Assembly: GCA_902625535.1 (NCBI GenBank)
Contig: CACOBT010000004.1
Coordinates: 1 to 64,000, forward strand
Reading direction: 5' to 3'
Origin: an uncultured beta proteobacterium
GTDB lineage: Bacteria; Pseudomonadota; Gammaproteobacteria; Burkholderiales; Burkholderiaceae_A
Length of the DNA: 64,000 nt
A program made the translations under genes and the position numbers. How positions within the stretch are numbered: position 1 is the first letter of the stretch; each line of letters opens with the position of its first letter. Shown in pieces: positions 1 through 10,012 of the stretch. The notes beneath the pieces are model-generated. The model saw only the letters and a list, made by a program, of their open reading frames with translations, did not search any database and had not been told where the DNA came from.

Positions 1-1
1 G

Positions 2-793
2 ATAACGGCTTTCGCGTTAGAGGCGGCCCCTAGAACAACGAGAGCACAAACCATCGATGTTTTATCATCGCAAGCAAACATCGCGGGATATAAAGCTGTT
101 TTGATAGGAGCTAACGAGTATCCAAAGTTATTTCCGATGTTGATGACTGCGGCCGGATCCACAAAGGCAGCCAAAGTAGTTGTCCTCGGAGCTGGTGTAG
201 CAGGTTTGCAAGCGATAGCAACGGCCAAAAGACTCGGGGCAGTAGTTGAGGCCTCGGACGTCAGGCCAAGTGTGAAGGAGCAAATAGAGTCTCTCGGAGC
301 AAAATTTATTGATGTTCCATTTGAGACTGAGGAGGAAAAAGTCGCTGCACAGGGTGAAGGGGGCTATGCTAAGGCGATGCCTGCTTCGTGGCTAAAAAGA
401 CAATCTGATTTGGTTGCCGAGAAGATATCGAAAGCAGATTTAGTGATAAGCACTGCTTTGATTCCCGGAAAAAAAGCCCCTGTTTTGATTACTAAAGACA
501 TGGTTAAGAGCATGAAGCCTGGCTCAGTGATTGTCGATATGGCGGTGGAACAGGGAGGGAACTGTGAGGGCGCCGAAAAGGATTCCATAACGGAAGTTAA
601 CGGTGTCAAGATAGTAGGATTTTCAAATCTGCCTGCAAAGGTTGCAAGTAACTCATCAGCTCTATACTCACGGAACATTTTCGATTTCACACGTCTCATT
701 ATAAATGAGGATAAGACGTTGGTCTTTCCTGAGGATGATGATATCGTGCAAGCCACACTAGTAATAAAGGAGGGAAAACTGTGGAAGCTATAA
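2..793 (+). CDS. pntA: NAD(P) transhydrogenase subunit alpha part 1 (5' truncated by window edge)
   Basis: Frame is open from base 2 (ITAFALEAAPRTTRAQTIDVLSSQANIAGYKAV...) into the listed ORF; VVVLGAGVAGLQAIATAKRLGA dinucleotide-binding motif; followed by PntA part 2 and PntB. Confidence 0.95.
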   Translation: MTAFALEAAPRTTRAQTIDVLSSQANIAGYKAVLIGANEYPKLFPMLMTAAGSTKAAKVVVLGAGVAGLQAIATAKRLGAVVEASDVRPSVKEQIESLGAKFIDVPFETEEEKVAAQGEGGYAKAMPASWLKRQSDLVAEKISKADLVISTALIPGKKAPVLITKDMVKSMKPGSVIVDMAVEQGGNCEGAEKDSITEVNGVKIVGFSNLPAKVASNSSALYSRNIFDFTRLIINEDKTLVFPEDDDIVQATLVIKEGKLWKL

Positions 794-1077
794 ACCCAAC
801 AGTAATGAACTTAATAATTTTCGTTTTAGCCATTTATGTTGGTTATCACGTAGTATGGAACGTTACCCCAGCACTGCATACACCCCTCATGGCGGTCACA
901 AATGCTATTTCTGCGATCATAATAGTGGGCGCAATGATGGCGGGTGCGCTGACTGAAACCCCGACGGCGAAATTGATGGGGTTTCTCGCGATTACGCTGG
1001 CATCTGTTAATGTTTTCGGGGGATTTCTAGTTACTAGAAGGATGTTAGAAATGTTTAAGAAAAAAGAAAAGAAATAA
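781..1077 (+). CDS. pntAB: NAD(P) transhydrogenase subunit alpha part 2 (membrane domain)
   Basis: 98 aa hydrophobic protein, HTPLMAVTNAISAIIIVGA motif, overlaps the end of pntA part 1. Confidence 0.93.
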   Translation: MEAINPTVMNLIIFVLAIYVGYHVVWNVTPALHTPLMAVTNAISAIIIVGAMMAGALTETPTAKLMGFLAITLASVNVFGGFLVTRRMLEMFKKKEKK

Positions 1078-1090
1078 AGGATCAGGTGAT

Positions 1091-2536
1091 ATGTTTGGTT
1101 TTTCAATTAACACAGTTACTCTACTTTACCTTGTTGCCTCCATCTGCTTTATTCAGGCCCTGAAAGGTCTCTCTCACCCGACGACATCAATTCGAGGTAA
1201 TGTCTTCGGGATGTTCGGAATGCTAATTGCGACAATTAGCACGTTCGGTTTGATCGGAAATATGGCTGATTTGCTAAGAACTGATGGCCTATTGTCGGGT
1301 CTGGTATTAGTCGCATTGGGCATCGCTTTGGGAGGCGGAATTGGAGCTACCATGGCCAAAAAAGTTGAAATGACAAAGATGCCAGAGTTGGTTGCTTTTA
1401 TGCACTCAATGGTGGGTCTAGCAGCGGTATTTATTGCCATTGCAGCTGTAATTGAACCACATGCGCTAAATATTACGCAAAAGGGAATGGAAATCCCAAC
1501 GGGTAATAGGTTGGAGTTATTTCTAGGGGCGGCAATCGGTGCAATAACATTTTCCGGCTCCGTGATTGCCTTCGGAAAGCTTTCCGGTAAATATAAGTTT
1601 CGACTATTTCAAGGGGCTCCAGTTGTTTTTTCAGGACAACACTTGATTAACCTTATAGTTGGTTTGTCCATCATAGTGTTAGGCATAGTTTTTACCTTTA
1701 CGGAAAATTGGGGAGCCTTTTTTCTGTTGGTGGCACTATCTTTTCTAGTCGGGATTTTGATAATCATACCAATAGGAGGTGCCGATATGCCGGTTGTCGT
1801 TTCAATGCTGAATAGCTACTCTGGCTGGGCTGCAGCGGGGATCGGCTTTTCTTTGGGAAACAGCATGTTGATCGTCGCCGGGTCATTAGTCGGGTCTTCC
1901 GGTGCTATATTGTCTTACATTATGTGTAGAGCGATGAATCGAGCTTTCCTCAGCGTCATACTCGGTGGCTTCGGGGGCGAGACAGATTTGGTGCAGGGAA
2001 CCGGGGAGTCAAAGCCGGTCAAAACTGGTTCTGCCGATGACGCAGCATTTATGCTCGGTAATGCAGATTCTGTGATAATCGTGCCAGGCTACGGTTTAGC
2101 CGTTGCAAGAGCTCAACATGCACTCAAAGAGCTTACAGATAAGTTAATAGAAAAGGGCATTCAAGTTCGTTATGCTATTCATCCTGTAGCTGGCAGAATG
2201 CCCGGGCACATGAACGTGCTTCTTGCTGAGGCAGAGGTCCCCTATGATCAAGTATTTGAAATGGAAGATATCAACTCTGAGTTTAACCAAACTGACGTTG
2301 TCCTAGTTTTAGGAGCTAATGACGTTGTAAATCCTGCTGCTAAAACACCTGGGAGTCCCATTTTTGGAATGCCAATACTTGAAGTATTCAAAGCCCAATC
2401 TGTAATCGTTAATAAGAGATCAATGGCATCAGGATATGCTGGTCTTGACAACGAACTGTTTTATATGGACGGTACAATGATGGTTTTTGGTGACGCAAAA
2501 AAAATAATCGAGGAAATCGGAAAAGCAAGTGATTAA
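1091..2536 (+). CDS. pntB: NAD(P) transhydrogenase subunit beta
   Basis: 481 aa; GYGLAVARAQHALKELTDKL and YAIHPVAGRMPGHMNVLLAEAEVPYD motifs. Confidence 0.97.
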   Translation: MFGFSINTVTLLYLVASICFIQALKGLSHPTTSIRGNVFGMFGMLIATISTFGLIGNMADLLRTDGLLSGLVLVALGIALGGGIGATMAKKVEMTKMPELVAFMHSMVGLAAVFIAIAAVIEPHALNITQKGMEIPTGNRLELFLGAAIGAITFSGSVIAFGKLSGKYKFRLFQGAPVVFSGQHLINLIVGLSIIVLGIVFTFTENWGAFFLLVALSFLVGILIIIPIGGADMPVVVSMLNSYSGWAAAGIGFSLGNSMLIVAGSLVGSSGAILSYIMCRAMNRAFLSVILGGFGGETDLVQGTGESKPVKTGSADDAAFMLGNADSVIIVPGYGLAVARAQHALKELTDKLIEKGIQVRYAIHPVAGRMPGHMNVLLAEAEVPYDQVFEMEDINSEFNQTDVVLVLGANDVVNPAAKTPGSPIFGMPILEVFKAQSVIVNKRSMASGYAGLDNELFYMDGTMMVFGDAKKIIEEIGKASD

Positions 2537-2544
2537 TAAAACGC

Positions 2545-2928
2545 TTACACTGAAAAACTTGAACCACATCCGCAGGTCGTGACGGCGTTCGGATTCCTAA
2601 TTACAAACTGAGCACCTTCAAGATCATCTTTAAAATCAATTTCAGAGCCAGTCAAATATTGATAGCTCATTGAGTCAACGAGGAGTGTTACGCCTAATCG
2701 CTCCATCTTAGCGTCGTCATCATTTTCAACTTCGTCAAATGTAAAACCATACTGAAAACCCGAGCATCCTCCTCCCTGAACATAAACTCTTAGCTTCAAA
2801 TTTGGGTTGCTCTCCTCTTCAATAAGACTTTTCACTTTCTTTGCCGCTGCATCAGTGAAAACAAAGGGCGGCGGCATCTCATTTGAAGTTGGATCTTCTA
2901 AATTCTCTCTTTTTACCTCAGTTGGCAT
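2545..2928 (-). CDS. erpA: Iron-sulfur cluster insertion protein ErpA (HesB/IscA family)
   Basis: [11 protein letters not shown] and C-terminal [11 protein letters not shown] cysteine motifs. Confidence 0.93.
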   Translation of the reverse strand: MPTEVKRENLEDPTSNEMPPPFVFTDAAAKKVKSLIEEESNPNLKLRVYVQGGGCSGFQYGFTFDEVENDDDAKMERLGVTLLVDSMSYQYLTGSEIDFKDDLEGAQFVIRNPNAVTTCGCGSSFSV

Positions 2929-2950
2929 TATACTCTCCTTCTTTGTTACT

Positions 2951-3991
2951 TTACTTCAACCCTACAGTTTCTGCAATTCCAAAAATCAAATTCATTACTT
3001 GTACCGCCTGACCCGCAGCCCCTTTAAGTAAATTATCTTCAGCAACTAGGATATTCACATACTTCGACTCGGCCAATTTATTTATGTACAAGTGAAGATG
3101 GTTGGATGCCTGCACAAAACGGGTTTCAGGCAACATTCCTGTCGGCAAAACGTGAACAAAATATTCGGTACCATATCTTCGCCTGTAAAGCTCAGAAATT
3201 TCTCCATAACTCAAATTTTCTTTGGTCTCAACATAAAGAGAAGAATATAGCCCCCTGAACATAGGCAATAAGTGGGGTATGAATTGTATATCCACGTTCC
3301 CGTGGAGTTCTGTTTCTTCATACCTTCGAATAATTTGGGAGATTTCTTGTTTAATCTCTGGTAAGTGCCTATGTCCGTTAACGCCATACGCTCTAAAATT
3401 TTCCGCAACTTCACCATAAGCTGTAGAATTATTTGCAGATCTCCCGGCTCCACTAACACCCGACTTACAATCTGCAATTAATGTTTTTATCAAGCATCTC
3501 TCTTCGATGAGCGGTAAAACACCCGTGATAATTGACGTAGGATAGCAGCCAGGCATCGCAACTAACTTTGCGCCACATAGATCAACCCTATTTAATTCAG
3601 GTAAACCATAAATAGCCCTGTCTAAGAGATCGGAGGCGATATGTCTTATCCCATACCATCGTTCAAAAAGGTCCTGATCACGAAGTCTGAAGTCCGCAGA
3701 AAGATCAATTACAGTAATTCCCTGATTAAGAAGATTTTTTGCATGCTTCATACACACTCCATGTGGAGTTGCAAAGAAAACAAGATCGCAAGTAGAGAAA
3801 TTCACATCTTCTAATGTATTGATTTTTGCATCACAATCATCACCATATAAAAAGAAGAATCGGGGATCACTCTTGATTACGGAGGGATTGCGAGCCGTAA
3901 GGGCGGTCACAGTAACGTCTGGATGCTCTTCCAACAATTTTAATAATTCAAAACCGGTGTAACCCGTGCAACCCGCCACGCCTACTTTCAT
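2951..3991 (-). CDS. argC: N-acetyl-gamma-glutamyl-phosphate reductase
   Basis: [17 protein letters not shown]-terminus, active-site PGCYPT motif. Confidence 0.95.
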   Translation of the reverse strand: MKVGVAGCTGYTGFELLKLLEEHPDVTVTALTARNPSVIKSDPRFFFLYGDDCDAKINTLEDVNFSTCDLVFFATPHGVCMKHAKNLLNQGITVIDLSADFRLRDQDLFERWYGIRHIASDLLDRAIYGLPELNRVDLCGAKLVAMPGCYPTSIITGVLPLIEERCLIKTLIADCKSGVSGAGRSANNSTAYGEVAENFRAYGVNGHRHLPEIKQEISQIIRRYEETELHGNVDIQFIPHLLPMFRGLYSSLYVETKENLSYGEISELYRRRYGTEYFVHVLPTGMLPETRFVQASNHLHLYINKLAESKYVNILVAEDNLLKGAAGQAVQVMNLIFGIAETVGLK

Positions 3992-4046
3992 TTATGCGTT
4001 TACCATTAAAAATTTACCGGTGATACTAAAATCAGAGTACGTTATT

Positions 4047-4439
4047 TTATCTCTTCGAAAATTGTTTCCGTTTTCTTGCTTTATGCAAACCGACCTTTTT
4101 ACGTTCAACCTCTCGTGGGTCTCTTGTCACAAAACCCGCTTTTGATAAACTGCTTTTCAATTCCTGATCATATTCGATTAAAGCTCGTGTCAAACCGTGT
4201 CTGACCGCTCCCGCTTGACCAGATTCGCCGCCGCCATGAACTGTAACTTTTATGTCAAATGTTTTAATAGAGTCGATGAGAGCCAAAGGTTGCTCGACGA
4301 TCATTTTGCCAGTTTCTCTAGAAAAATATTCATTCAAATCTTTTTTGTTCACCGTAATTTTTCCTGAACCTTTTTTCAAAAAAACCCGCGCGACAGAGCT
4401 TTTTCTTCTACCTGTCCCGTAATAGTAATCACCAATCAT
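4047..4439 (-). CDS. rpsI: 30S ribosomal protein S9
   Basis: [22 protein letters not shown] ... [20 protein letters not shown]. Confidence 0.98.
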   Translation of the reverse strand: MIGDYYYGTGRRKSSVARVFLKKGSGKITVNKKDLNEYFSRETGKMIVEQPLALIDSIKTFDIKVTVHGGGESGQAGAVRHGLTRALIEYDQELKSSLSKAGFVTRDPREVERKKVGLHKARKRKQFSKR

Positions 4440-4479
4440 ATGTATAACAATCCTTTCTGGTAACCATAGTCAACCAATA

Positions 4480-4911
4480 CTAAATATCAATTGTTTTTGG
4501 TTGCTGAGCGGCATGTGGGTGCGAAGAGTTTGCATAAACTTTTAGCTTCTTAAACATCGCATAGCCTAAAGGTCCTCGTGGGAGCATTCCCTTAACGGCT
4601 TTCTCGATAGCCCTACCAGGATGCTTTTCTTGCATCCTCCTGAAGGTAATCTCTGAAATTCCCCCGGGGTACCCAGAGTGTCTATAATACTTTTTATCAG
4701 TACTCTTATTTCCTGTCACGATAACATTGGAGGCGTTAATTACGACAATGTAATCTCCCGTATCGACATGCGGCGTAAATTCAGGCTTGTGTTTACCTCT
4801 CAGTCGCCGTGCAATCTCACTTGCTAGTCGACCTAATACTTTACCGCTAGCGTCTACAATCAACCAATCTCGGTTAACTTTTTCTTTTCTCGCGACGTAA
4901 GTGTTCATCAA
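4480..4911 (-). CDS. rplM: 50S ribosomal protein L13
   Basis: [18 protein letters not shown]...[19 protein letters not shown]. Confidence 0.98.
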   Translation of the reverse strand: MMNTYVARKEKVNRDWLIVDASGKVLGRLASEIARRLRGKHKPEFTPHVDTGDYIVVINASNVIVTGNKSTDKKYYRHSGYPGGISEITFRRMQEKHPGRAIEKAVKGMLPRGPLGYAMFKKLKVYANSSHPHAAQQPKTIDI

Positions 4912-5039
4912 TTAAACAATAATTTAGTAACTAGATACAGTAACGTTTTTCAATAGGAAATTCAAGTCCTCGCTGTAACTTTAAGACCAGAACTCAGATT
5001 AATTTAGGAGGGTTTCACTTTCTTATTTATCTTATTCCG

Positions 5040-5064
5040 TTGTTAATTGGAGACCAATTAACAA
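5040..5064. promoter_or_regulatory. Perfect inverted repeat in porin leader, TTGTTAATTGG-AGA-CCAATTAACAA
   Basis: 11-bp arms, 3-bp spacer, upstream of the intact porin; the core AATTGGAGACCAATT is retained at 6553-6567 in the pseudogene leader. Confidence 0.6.
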
Positions 5065-5130
5065 CCACATTGTAACAAAAGTTAATTAGAATGATGTTTC
5101 TAAGTGGTGCAGATATGAATGGAGAATTGA

Positions 5131-6210
5131 ATGAAAAAGTCTATGTCATTGGTTTTAACGGTTGTTGCCTTTACCGGTTCTGTCCAGGCGGCATCGGTTA
5201 AAGTATATGGCCGGCTTGATGCCGGTTTGATGAGTATTTCCGGTGTAGGGGTAAACGATAAAACTTTATCTGGCCTCGCGTATGGGGCGCTGTCATCTTC
5301 ACGATGGGGTATTAAAGGACAGGAGACTTTAGGTGGAGGCTATGAAGCGTTCTTCGCTTTGGAATCAGAGGCACACAACGATACAGGAGCCTCTGGCGGC
5401 AACAATAAGACTGGGAGTGGTGTCGGTAGTGTTTATTGGAAGCGTAAAAGTATCGTTGGGTTAAAGACTCCAATAGGCAAAGTTTCACTGGGTTTGAACA
5501 AAACTATTGATAAAATTCTTGGTGGTAACTTTGACCTCGTTAATTCTAACTTTGCTGGATTCAAAACCTTAGGGGACTACTTAGCGACAACCGACAGAAT
5601 AGACAATGCTGTATTTTTTGAAACACCAAACTTAGATTTTTTTCGAAGTAAAATTTATATAGATAGACAATTTGGGGAAGTTGGTGGCGAAGTTTCAGGA
5701 AATGCAAGAACTGGAATTGCTGCAACGTTCAAAATAGCCACTGTAGAAGGGTTTATCGCTTATTCAGAAGCTAACGGATCGAAAGGTAGTAACGACTGGA
5801 ATCAGTATGGGCTCGGACTGAAGTATAGAAATGACAATAATATTGTTTTTAAAGGTCAGTATTGGAATTTATCCGCAAAAAGTAATACTGATTCAACCTC
5901 TGGTTTAGGTTATTCCTCTGATGGAGAGGGTTACAGTATCAGTGTTATGGCACCGGTCCGAATTCAAACAAAAATTGGTGTTGGTTTTCATTCCACTGAA
6001 CAGAGCGATAATACAGCAGAAAAAATTGAAATCACGCAACTCGTAATGCTACATAGTTTTTCAAAAAAAGTTACCGGGTATGTGATGGTAGGTAAACTGA
6101 ACAACGGTTTATCTGCAAATCACGAACTTCATAAGAAAGGTTTTGACTCGCAACCCGAAAATGGTATAGACCAGGATGGATACACAGTTGGTCTAAGAAT
6201 AAAGTTTTAA
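5131..6210 (+). CDS. Outer membrane porin (Gram-negative porin family)
   Basis: Signal peptide MKKSMSLVLTVVAFTGSVQA, VKVYGRLDAGL start, SSRWGIKGQETLGGGYEAFFALE motif, C-terminal ...GLRIKF. Confidence 0.88.
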   Translation: MKKSMSLVLTVVAFTGSVQAASVKVYGRLDAGLMSISGVGVNDKTLSGLAYGALSSSRWGIKGQETLGGGYEAFFALESEAHNDTGASGGNNKTGSGVGSVYWKRKSIVGLKTPIGKVSLGLNKTIDKILGGNFDLVNSNFAGFKTLGDYLATTDRIDNAVFFETPNLDFFRSKIYIDRQFGEVGGEVSGNARTGIAATFKIATVEGFIAYSEANGSKGSNDWNQYGLGLKYRNDNNIVFKGQYWNLSAKSNTDSTSGLGYSSDGEGYSISVMAPVRIQTKIGVGFHSTEQSDNTAEKIEITQLVMLHSFSKKVTGYVMVGKLNNGLSANHELHKKGFDSQPENGIDQDGYTVGLRIKF

Positions 6211-6438
6211 CACGGCTCAATAGAAATTTTGTGTGGTGTGACAAGTATAGGGATCCAACTAAATCCCGTTTGGCACCTAATTGACGGCTTTAAATAATCA
6301 TTAAAATTTCCATTCCGCAACGACCGATTAAAAGATTAGGTAGTACCTTTGCTTTAAAAAAAACCATAGGGAGTCCATGTGTTCTTTTGCTAACTACACC
6401 GTTAGTTGATTCAACCCGAACTAACTAATCATAGTTTA

Positions 6439-7691
6439 CTGATACGCTAACGTTTTTAAATAGAAAATTCAACTCCTCTCTGTAGCTTTGAAGATAAGAA
6501 TTAATATTAATTTAGTGGGATTTCGCTTTCTTATTTATCTTATTCCGTTGTTAATTGGAGACCAATTTGTAACCATTATGTAACAAAGGTAAATTAGAAT
6601 GATGTTTCTAAATGGTACAGATATGAATGGAGAATTGAAAAAAAATTGCATTTACGCGGTTGCTATCGTTGCCAGCTTTCCTGCTTCAGTCCAGGGCAGC
6701 ATCGGTAAAAGCATACGGACGCCTTGACGCAGGCGTAACGAGTATTTCTGGCGCAGGATCAAACGATGAAACACTGTCCGGGCTTGCATACGGACCACTT
6801 TCATCCTCAAGATGAGGCATAAAAGGAAAAGAGGATTTAGGTGGAGGGTACGGTGCCTTTTTTGCATTGGAATCAAAAGTTCATAACGATACCGGGGTCT
6901 CAGGAGGGAACAACAAGACTGGAAGCGGAAAAGCGTACTAGGTATAACAACTCCTTCGGGAAAAATTTCTTTTGGATTGAACATGACGGGGGATAAAGTT
7001 CTTGCTACTAAATACGACATGGTTGGCTCTAACTTTGCTGGATTCAAAACTATATCGGATTATATAGCAATTGGTGACAGGGTCGATAACGCACTCTTTT
7101 ATAAATCTCCTAAAATATAGGCCGTAGACGGTAATTTCTACTTTGACCATCAGTTCGGGGAAGTAGCGGTTAGAGTTCAGGTAACACCAGGACAGAGGTT
7201 GCTGCAACGTTCAAGATGGCTGGAATTAATGGCCTCTTAGCTTATTCTGAAGCTAAAGGCTCAACTGGAATTAGCGATTGGGACCAGTATGGTGTAGGCC
7301 TAAGTTTAAAGACTGACGCCAAATTCGTATTCAAAGCTCAGTATTGGGATCTTTCTGCAGAGAGTAATGCAGACACAACCTCTGGCTTGAGATACTCTGC
7401 TGATGGTGAGGGATATTCTCTAATTGTCATGGGACCAATTAGTGAACATACTAAGGAAGGTCTGGGCTTTCATTCGTCTGAGCAAAGTGCAAATGAAGCC
7501 GAAAAAAAGAAAGAACTCAATTAGCAACGCTTCACAGCTTCTCCAAGAAGGTGACTGGTTATGTAATGGTCGGAAATCTTGATAATGGAGCCTCCGCAAA
7601 TCATGAGTTACATAAAAAAGGGTTTGCTTCAACACCGGCTAACGGAGGGGAGCAGGACGGATTTACGGTTGGTTTGAGAATAAAGTTTTAG
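6439..7691 (+). repeat. Tandem porin duplication, copy 2 (leader plus pseudogene)
   Basis: See copy 1; same direct orientation. Confidence 0.85.
6641..7691 (+). pseudogene. Decayed duplicate of the 5131-6210 porin gene
   Basis: Collinear similarity to 5131-6210. ATG start replaced (GAATTGAATGAAAAA to GAATTGAAAAAAAA), frameshift near CAGGGCAGCATCG, TGG to TGA in SSRWGIKG, deletion around 6935-6945, in-frame TAG near 7119, further frameshifts; ends GLRIKF*. Confidence 0.88.
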
Positions 7692-7750
7692 AGGAAAGGA
7701 CAGATAATTTAAATAAGAAATTAATGAATTAAAAACACTTTTTTCCAGTC

Positions 7751-7780
7751 AAACCGCACTTAGATGTCCGGTTTTTTTTT
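7751..7780 (+). terminator. Possible rho-independent terminator after the porin pseudogene
   Basis: AAACCG-N12-CGGTTT short stem followed by a T9 tract. Confidence 0.5.
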
Positions 7781-7871
7781 CAAACGGTAAGTGCAATACT
7801 CGGTAAATCTATTTTTTTGTTCCTAATAAAATATTGGGTCTCTCCAGACATTCCATCGAGTAAGCGAAAAA

Positions 7872-7901
7872 AAAAACCACAGGCGCACGCCTGTGGTTTT
7901 T
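7872..7901 (-). terminator. Rho-independent terminator of the minus-strand porin
   Basis: AAAAACCACAGGCG-CA-CGCCTGTGGTTTTT, perfect 14-bp arms, T-rich on the minus strand, ~20 bp past the porin stop. Confidence 0.88.
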
Positions 7902-7922
7902 CTAACTAATCATGAAACTAGT

Positions 7923-9083
7923 TTAGAACTTATGAAATACTCCGAATCCGTAGAATGTCTCATTCTCACCAGATATTCCACCACACGCTCCAACTGGACC
8001 ATTAGCACCTCTGTCTGAGTTACATAGCTTAGCATAGAGTGTAGTTCTGTCGCTTAAATTATTCCTGTAGGCGAGAACAATATCGTCTGTCTCATTGTCA
8101 GATATGCCTGTATTTTCATTTGACGTTTGATAGTAACTGACGTCAAATTCATTGCTACCAGACATGAATGTTGCACCTACGGCAATACCTTCGTTATCTA
8201 CAGCCTGAGCTCCGCCAACACCATTGGCTTCACCCTTTATGTAGTACCCAGCGAGCTTTATGTCACCCATCATGTACTTGGCGCCAACTGCACTCTTCTG
8301 GTTTTCACCGACAGAATCGTTTGCATTGTTACCTTTGTTGGATATGTAATTAGCCATGACGGTCAAATTTTCAGCGCTGTACGTAGCACCCACGTGCATG
8401 TTCGAATTCTGCCCGGTGTCGCCAGCAGCCTCACCAGCACCATACGCTAACCCGATATTCAACGGGCCAGGAGTGAACTTGACCTGAATAGCATTACCAA
8501 GGAAAACGTCGGCGTGCATGTTTGTGTTCGTTGTTGCCCCTGTTGGGTCTAATGTACCAGCGCCAGCCATAGCTGTTGAAGCGGCTGCGTCAGCCGCACT
8601 GGCAATCGTTACAAACTGAACAAGACCGGATGTACTCTCAAAGAAGCTTCGTGGGTCAACTCCAGCTATTGCTAATAAAGCTGGACTGTAAATACGGCCC
8701 AATGTCAGACTACCCATGTCGTTGGACAAAGAAATATTAGCCTGTCGAGCCCAAAAACGTGCCCCGTTGTTTGAGAGTGTAGATCCGCCTCTGTTCGTAC
8801 CACCTGTAGAAGCTTCCAAATCAGACTCAAGTGCAAAAGAAGCAGTCAATCCACCCCCGAGGTCCTCAGAACCTTTGATTCCCCAAATAGACGGGAGTTC
8901 GATTGTTCGACCTTCTCCACCATCAACTCTGAGAACATCGTTATCTGAACTATCCATTCCAATACCGATGTCTACAATTCCAAACATAGTTACGTCAGCA
9001 AAGGCCGGGGTTGAAACCGCTACAGCTATAGCAGCACCTAGCGCCTTTTTCTTTAACGCAGCTGTTAACTTATTCTTATTCAT
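7923..9083 (-). CDS. Outer membrane porin (Gram-negative porin family)
   Basis: MNKNKLTAALKKKALGAAIAVAVSTPAFA signal peptide; DVTMFGIVDIGIG; WGIKGSEDLGGGLTASFALES; C-terminal FYGFGVFHKF. Confidence 0.92.
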   Translation of the reverse strand: MNKNKLTAALKKKALGAAIAVAVSTPAFADVTMFGIVDIGIGMDSSDNDVLRVDGGEGRTIELPSIWGIKGSEDLGGGLTASFALESDLEASTGGTNRGGSTLSNNGARFWARQANISLSNDMGSLTLGRIYSPALLAIAGVDPRSFFESTSGLVQFVTIASAADAAASTAMAGAGTLDPTGATTNTNMHADVFLGNAIQVKFTPGPLNIGLAYGAGEAAGDTGQNSNMHVGATYSAENLTVMANYISNKGNNANDSVGENQKSAVGAKYMMGDIKLAGYYIKGEANGVGGAQAVDNEGIAVGATFMSGSNEFDVSYYQTSNENTGISDNETDDIVLAYRNNLSDRTTLYAKLCNSDRGANGPVGACGGISGENETFYGFGVFHKF

Positions 9084-9307
9084 TAAATTCTCCAGACGTT
9101 CGTAATAAATTTATAAAACTACCTAAGTGAATGGTACAGCTTTTCTCCAAAGTTTCCTATTTTTCGTAATAATTTCGTGGAAATATAAGACTTCCCACGT
9201 AAATTGTGTGTTTTTTTTGCAACGAAAACGTTAGAGAGCCGTCGCCCTCGGTTCACCCCCCCTTTATTTAATTTTACCCGACTAGGGCCACGACGTTCTC
9301 GCCAATT

Positions 9308-9910
9308 TTAATTTTGTTTCTCATTTTTTTTAAAATTCCGCTCCTTTGATGTACCAGAAAAATTGGGCATCATTCTATCAAAAACACCGTCGCAATCGAT
9401 AACGAGGTGCTTGACTGCTGCCAAAATGTGTACCGAAATTAGCATTAGAAAAAAATAGGATATTGACTGATGAATAATTGTCATTAATTCTTTAATAACT
9501 GGATCATGCTCCAAAAACTTAGGCAGTCTCACCCCAAAAACAAGCAAGTCATATTTCGAAAATAGCGATCCTAATATTCCAGACAAAGGCATCACTATCA
9601 TACAAAAATACAACGACGCGTGGCTCGCAGTAGCCGCAAACCTTTCCCATGAAGAGGCCTTTGGCGGTAGTCCCGGAACCTTCGATTGAAAACGCCAATA
9701 AAGCCTGAATAAAACAATACAGCCAATGAAAATCCCGATAGACTTATGCGTGTTAAACCAAAATGCTCTTGTGCTATCCGGTCCTTTAGGAATGTTGACC
9801 ATATCGAGGCCGATCAAGAACTGGACTAACAGAAGCAAAGCTATAAACCAGTGGAGAAAGATAGCGGTATTGTTAAAAGCAGTTGTGTGCTCTTCAGTAC
9901 TTGGCATCAT
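9308..9910 (-). CDS. Cytochrome b561 family protein
   Basis: AIFLHWFIALLLLVQFLIG ... FNTHKSIGI...; four hydrophobic segments with conserved His. Confidence 0.85.
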   Translation of the reverse strand: MMPSTEEHTTAFNNTAIFLHWFIALLLLVQFLIGLDMVNIPKGPDSTRAFWFNTHKSIGIFIGCIVLFRLYWRFQSKVPGLPPKASSWERFAATASHASLYFCMIVMPLSGILGSLFSKYDLLVFGVRLPKFLEHDPVIKELMTIIHQSISYFFLMLISVHILAAVKHLVIDCDGVFDRMMPNFSGTSKERNFKKNEKQN

Positions 9911-10012
9911 TTGAGTATACCGTGATTAACCTAGCGTTTCGCTCGTGTATAATTTCGGTTACAACTTTAAACTTCAATTTTGACTCATTGCACATCATTA
10001 GGTTCGTAAATT

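Larger units (their letters stand above)
4934..6210 (+). repeat. Tandem porin duplication, copy 1 (leader plus intact CDS)
   Basis: 4934-5130 closely matches 6439-6640 (e.g. TTATTTATCTTATTCCGTTGTTAATTGGAGACCAATT, ATTAGAATGATGTTTCTAARTGGTRCAGATATGAATGGAGAATTGAA), and the CDSs are also collinear. Confidence 0.85.

Noticed and set aside
364-756. Antisense ORFs opposite confident genes (364-756, 846-1106, 8127-8450, 10159-10557, 34610-35041, 48166-48627, 59100-59408 and similar)
   Set aside because: Low-complexity translations opposite well-supported coding genes, with no domains or start-site support.
6800-6830. TGA at the Trp position of the second porin as possible UGA=Trp recoding
   Set aside because: Other disruptions (lost ATG, frameshifts, TAG, deletion) show gene decay; all other genes in the window use TGG for Trp and TGA as stop (e.g. 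trpC).
6652-7207. Minus-strand ORFs 6652-7047 and 6938-7207
   Set aside because: Antisense to the porin pseudogene; no recognisable protein similarity.
7216-7524. Plus-strand ORF of 102 aa as a stand-alone gene
   Set aside because: It is an internal fragment of the duplicated porin and is included in the pseudogene.
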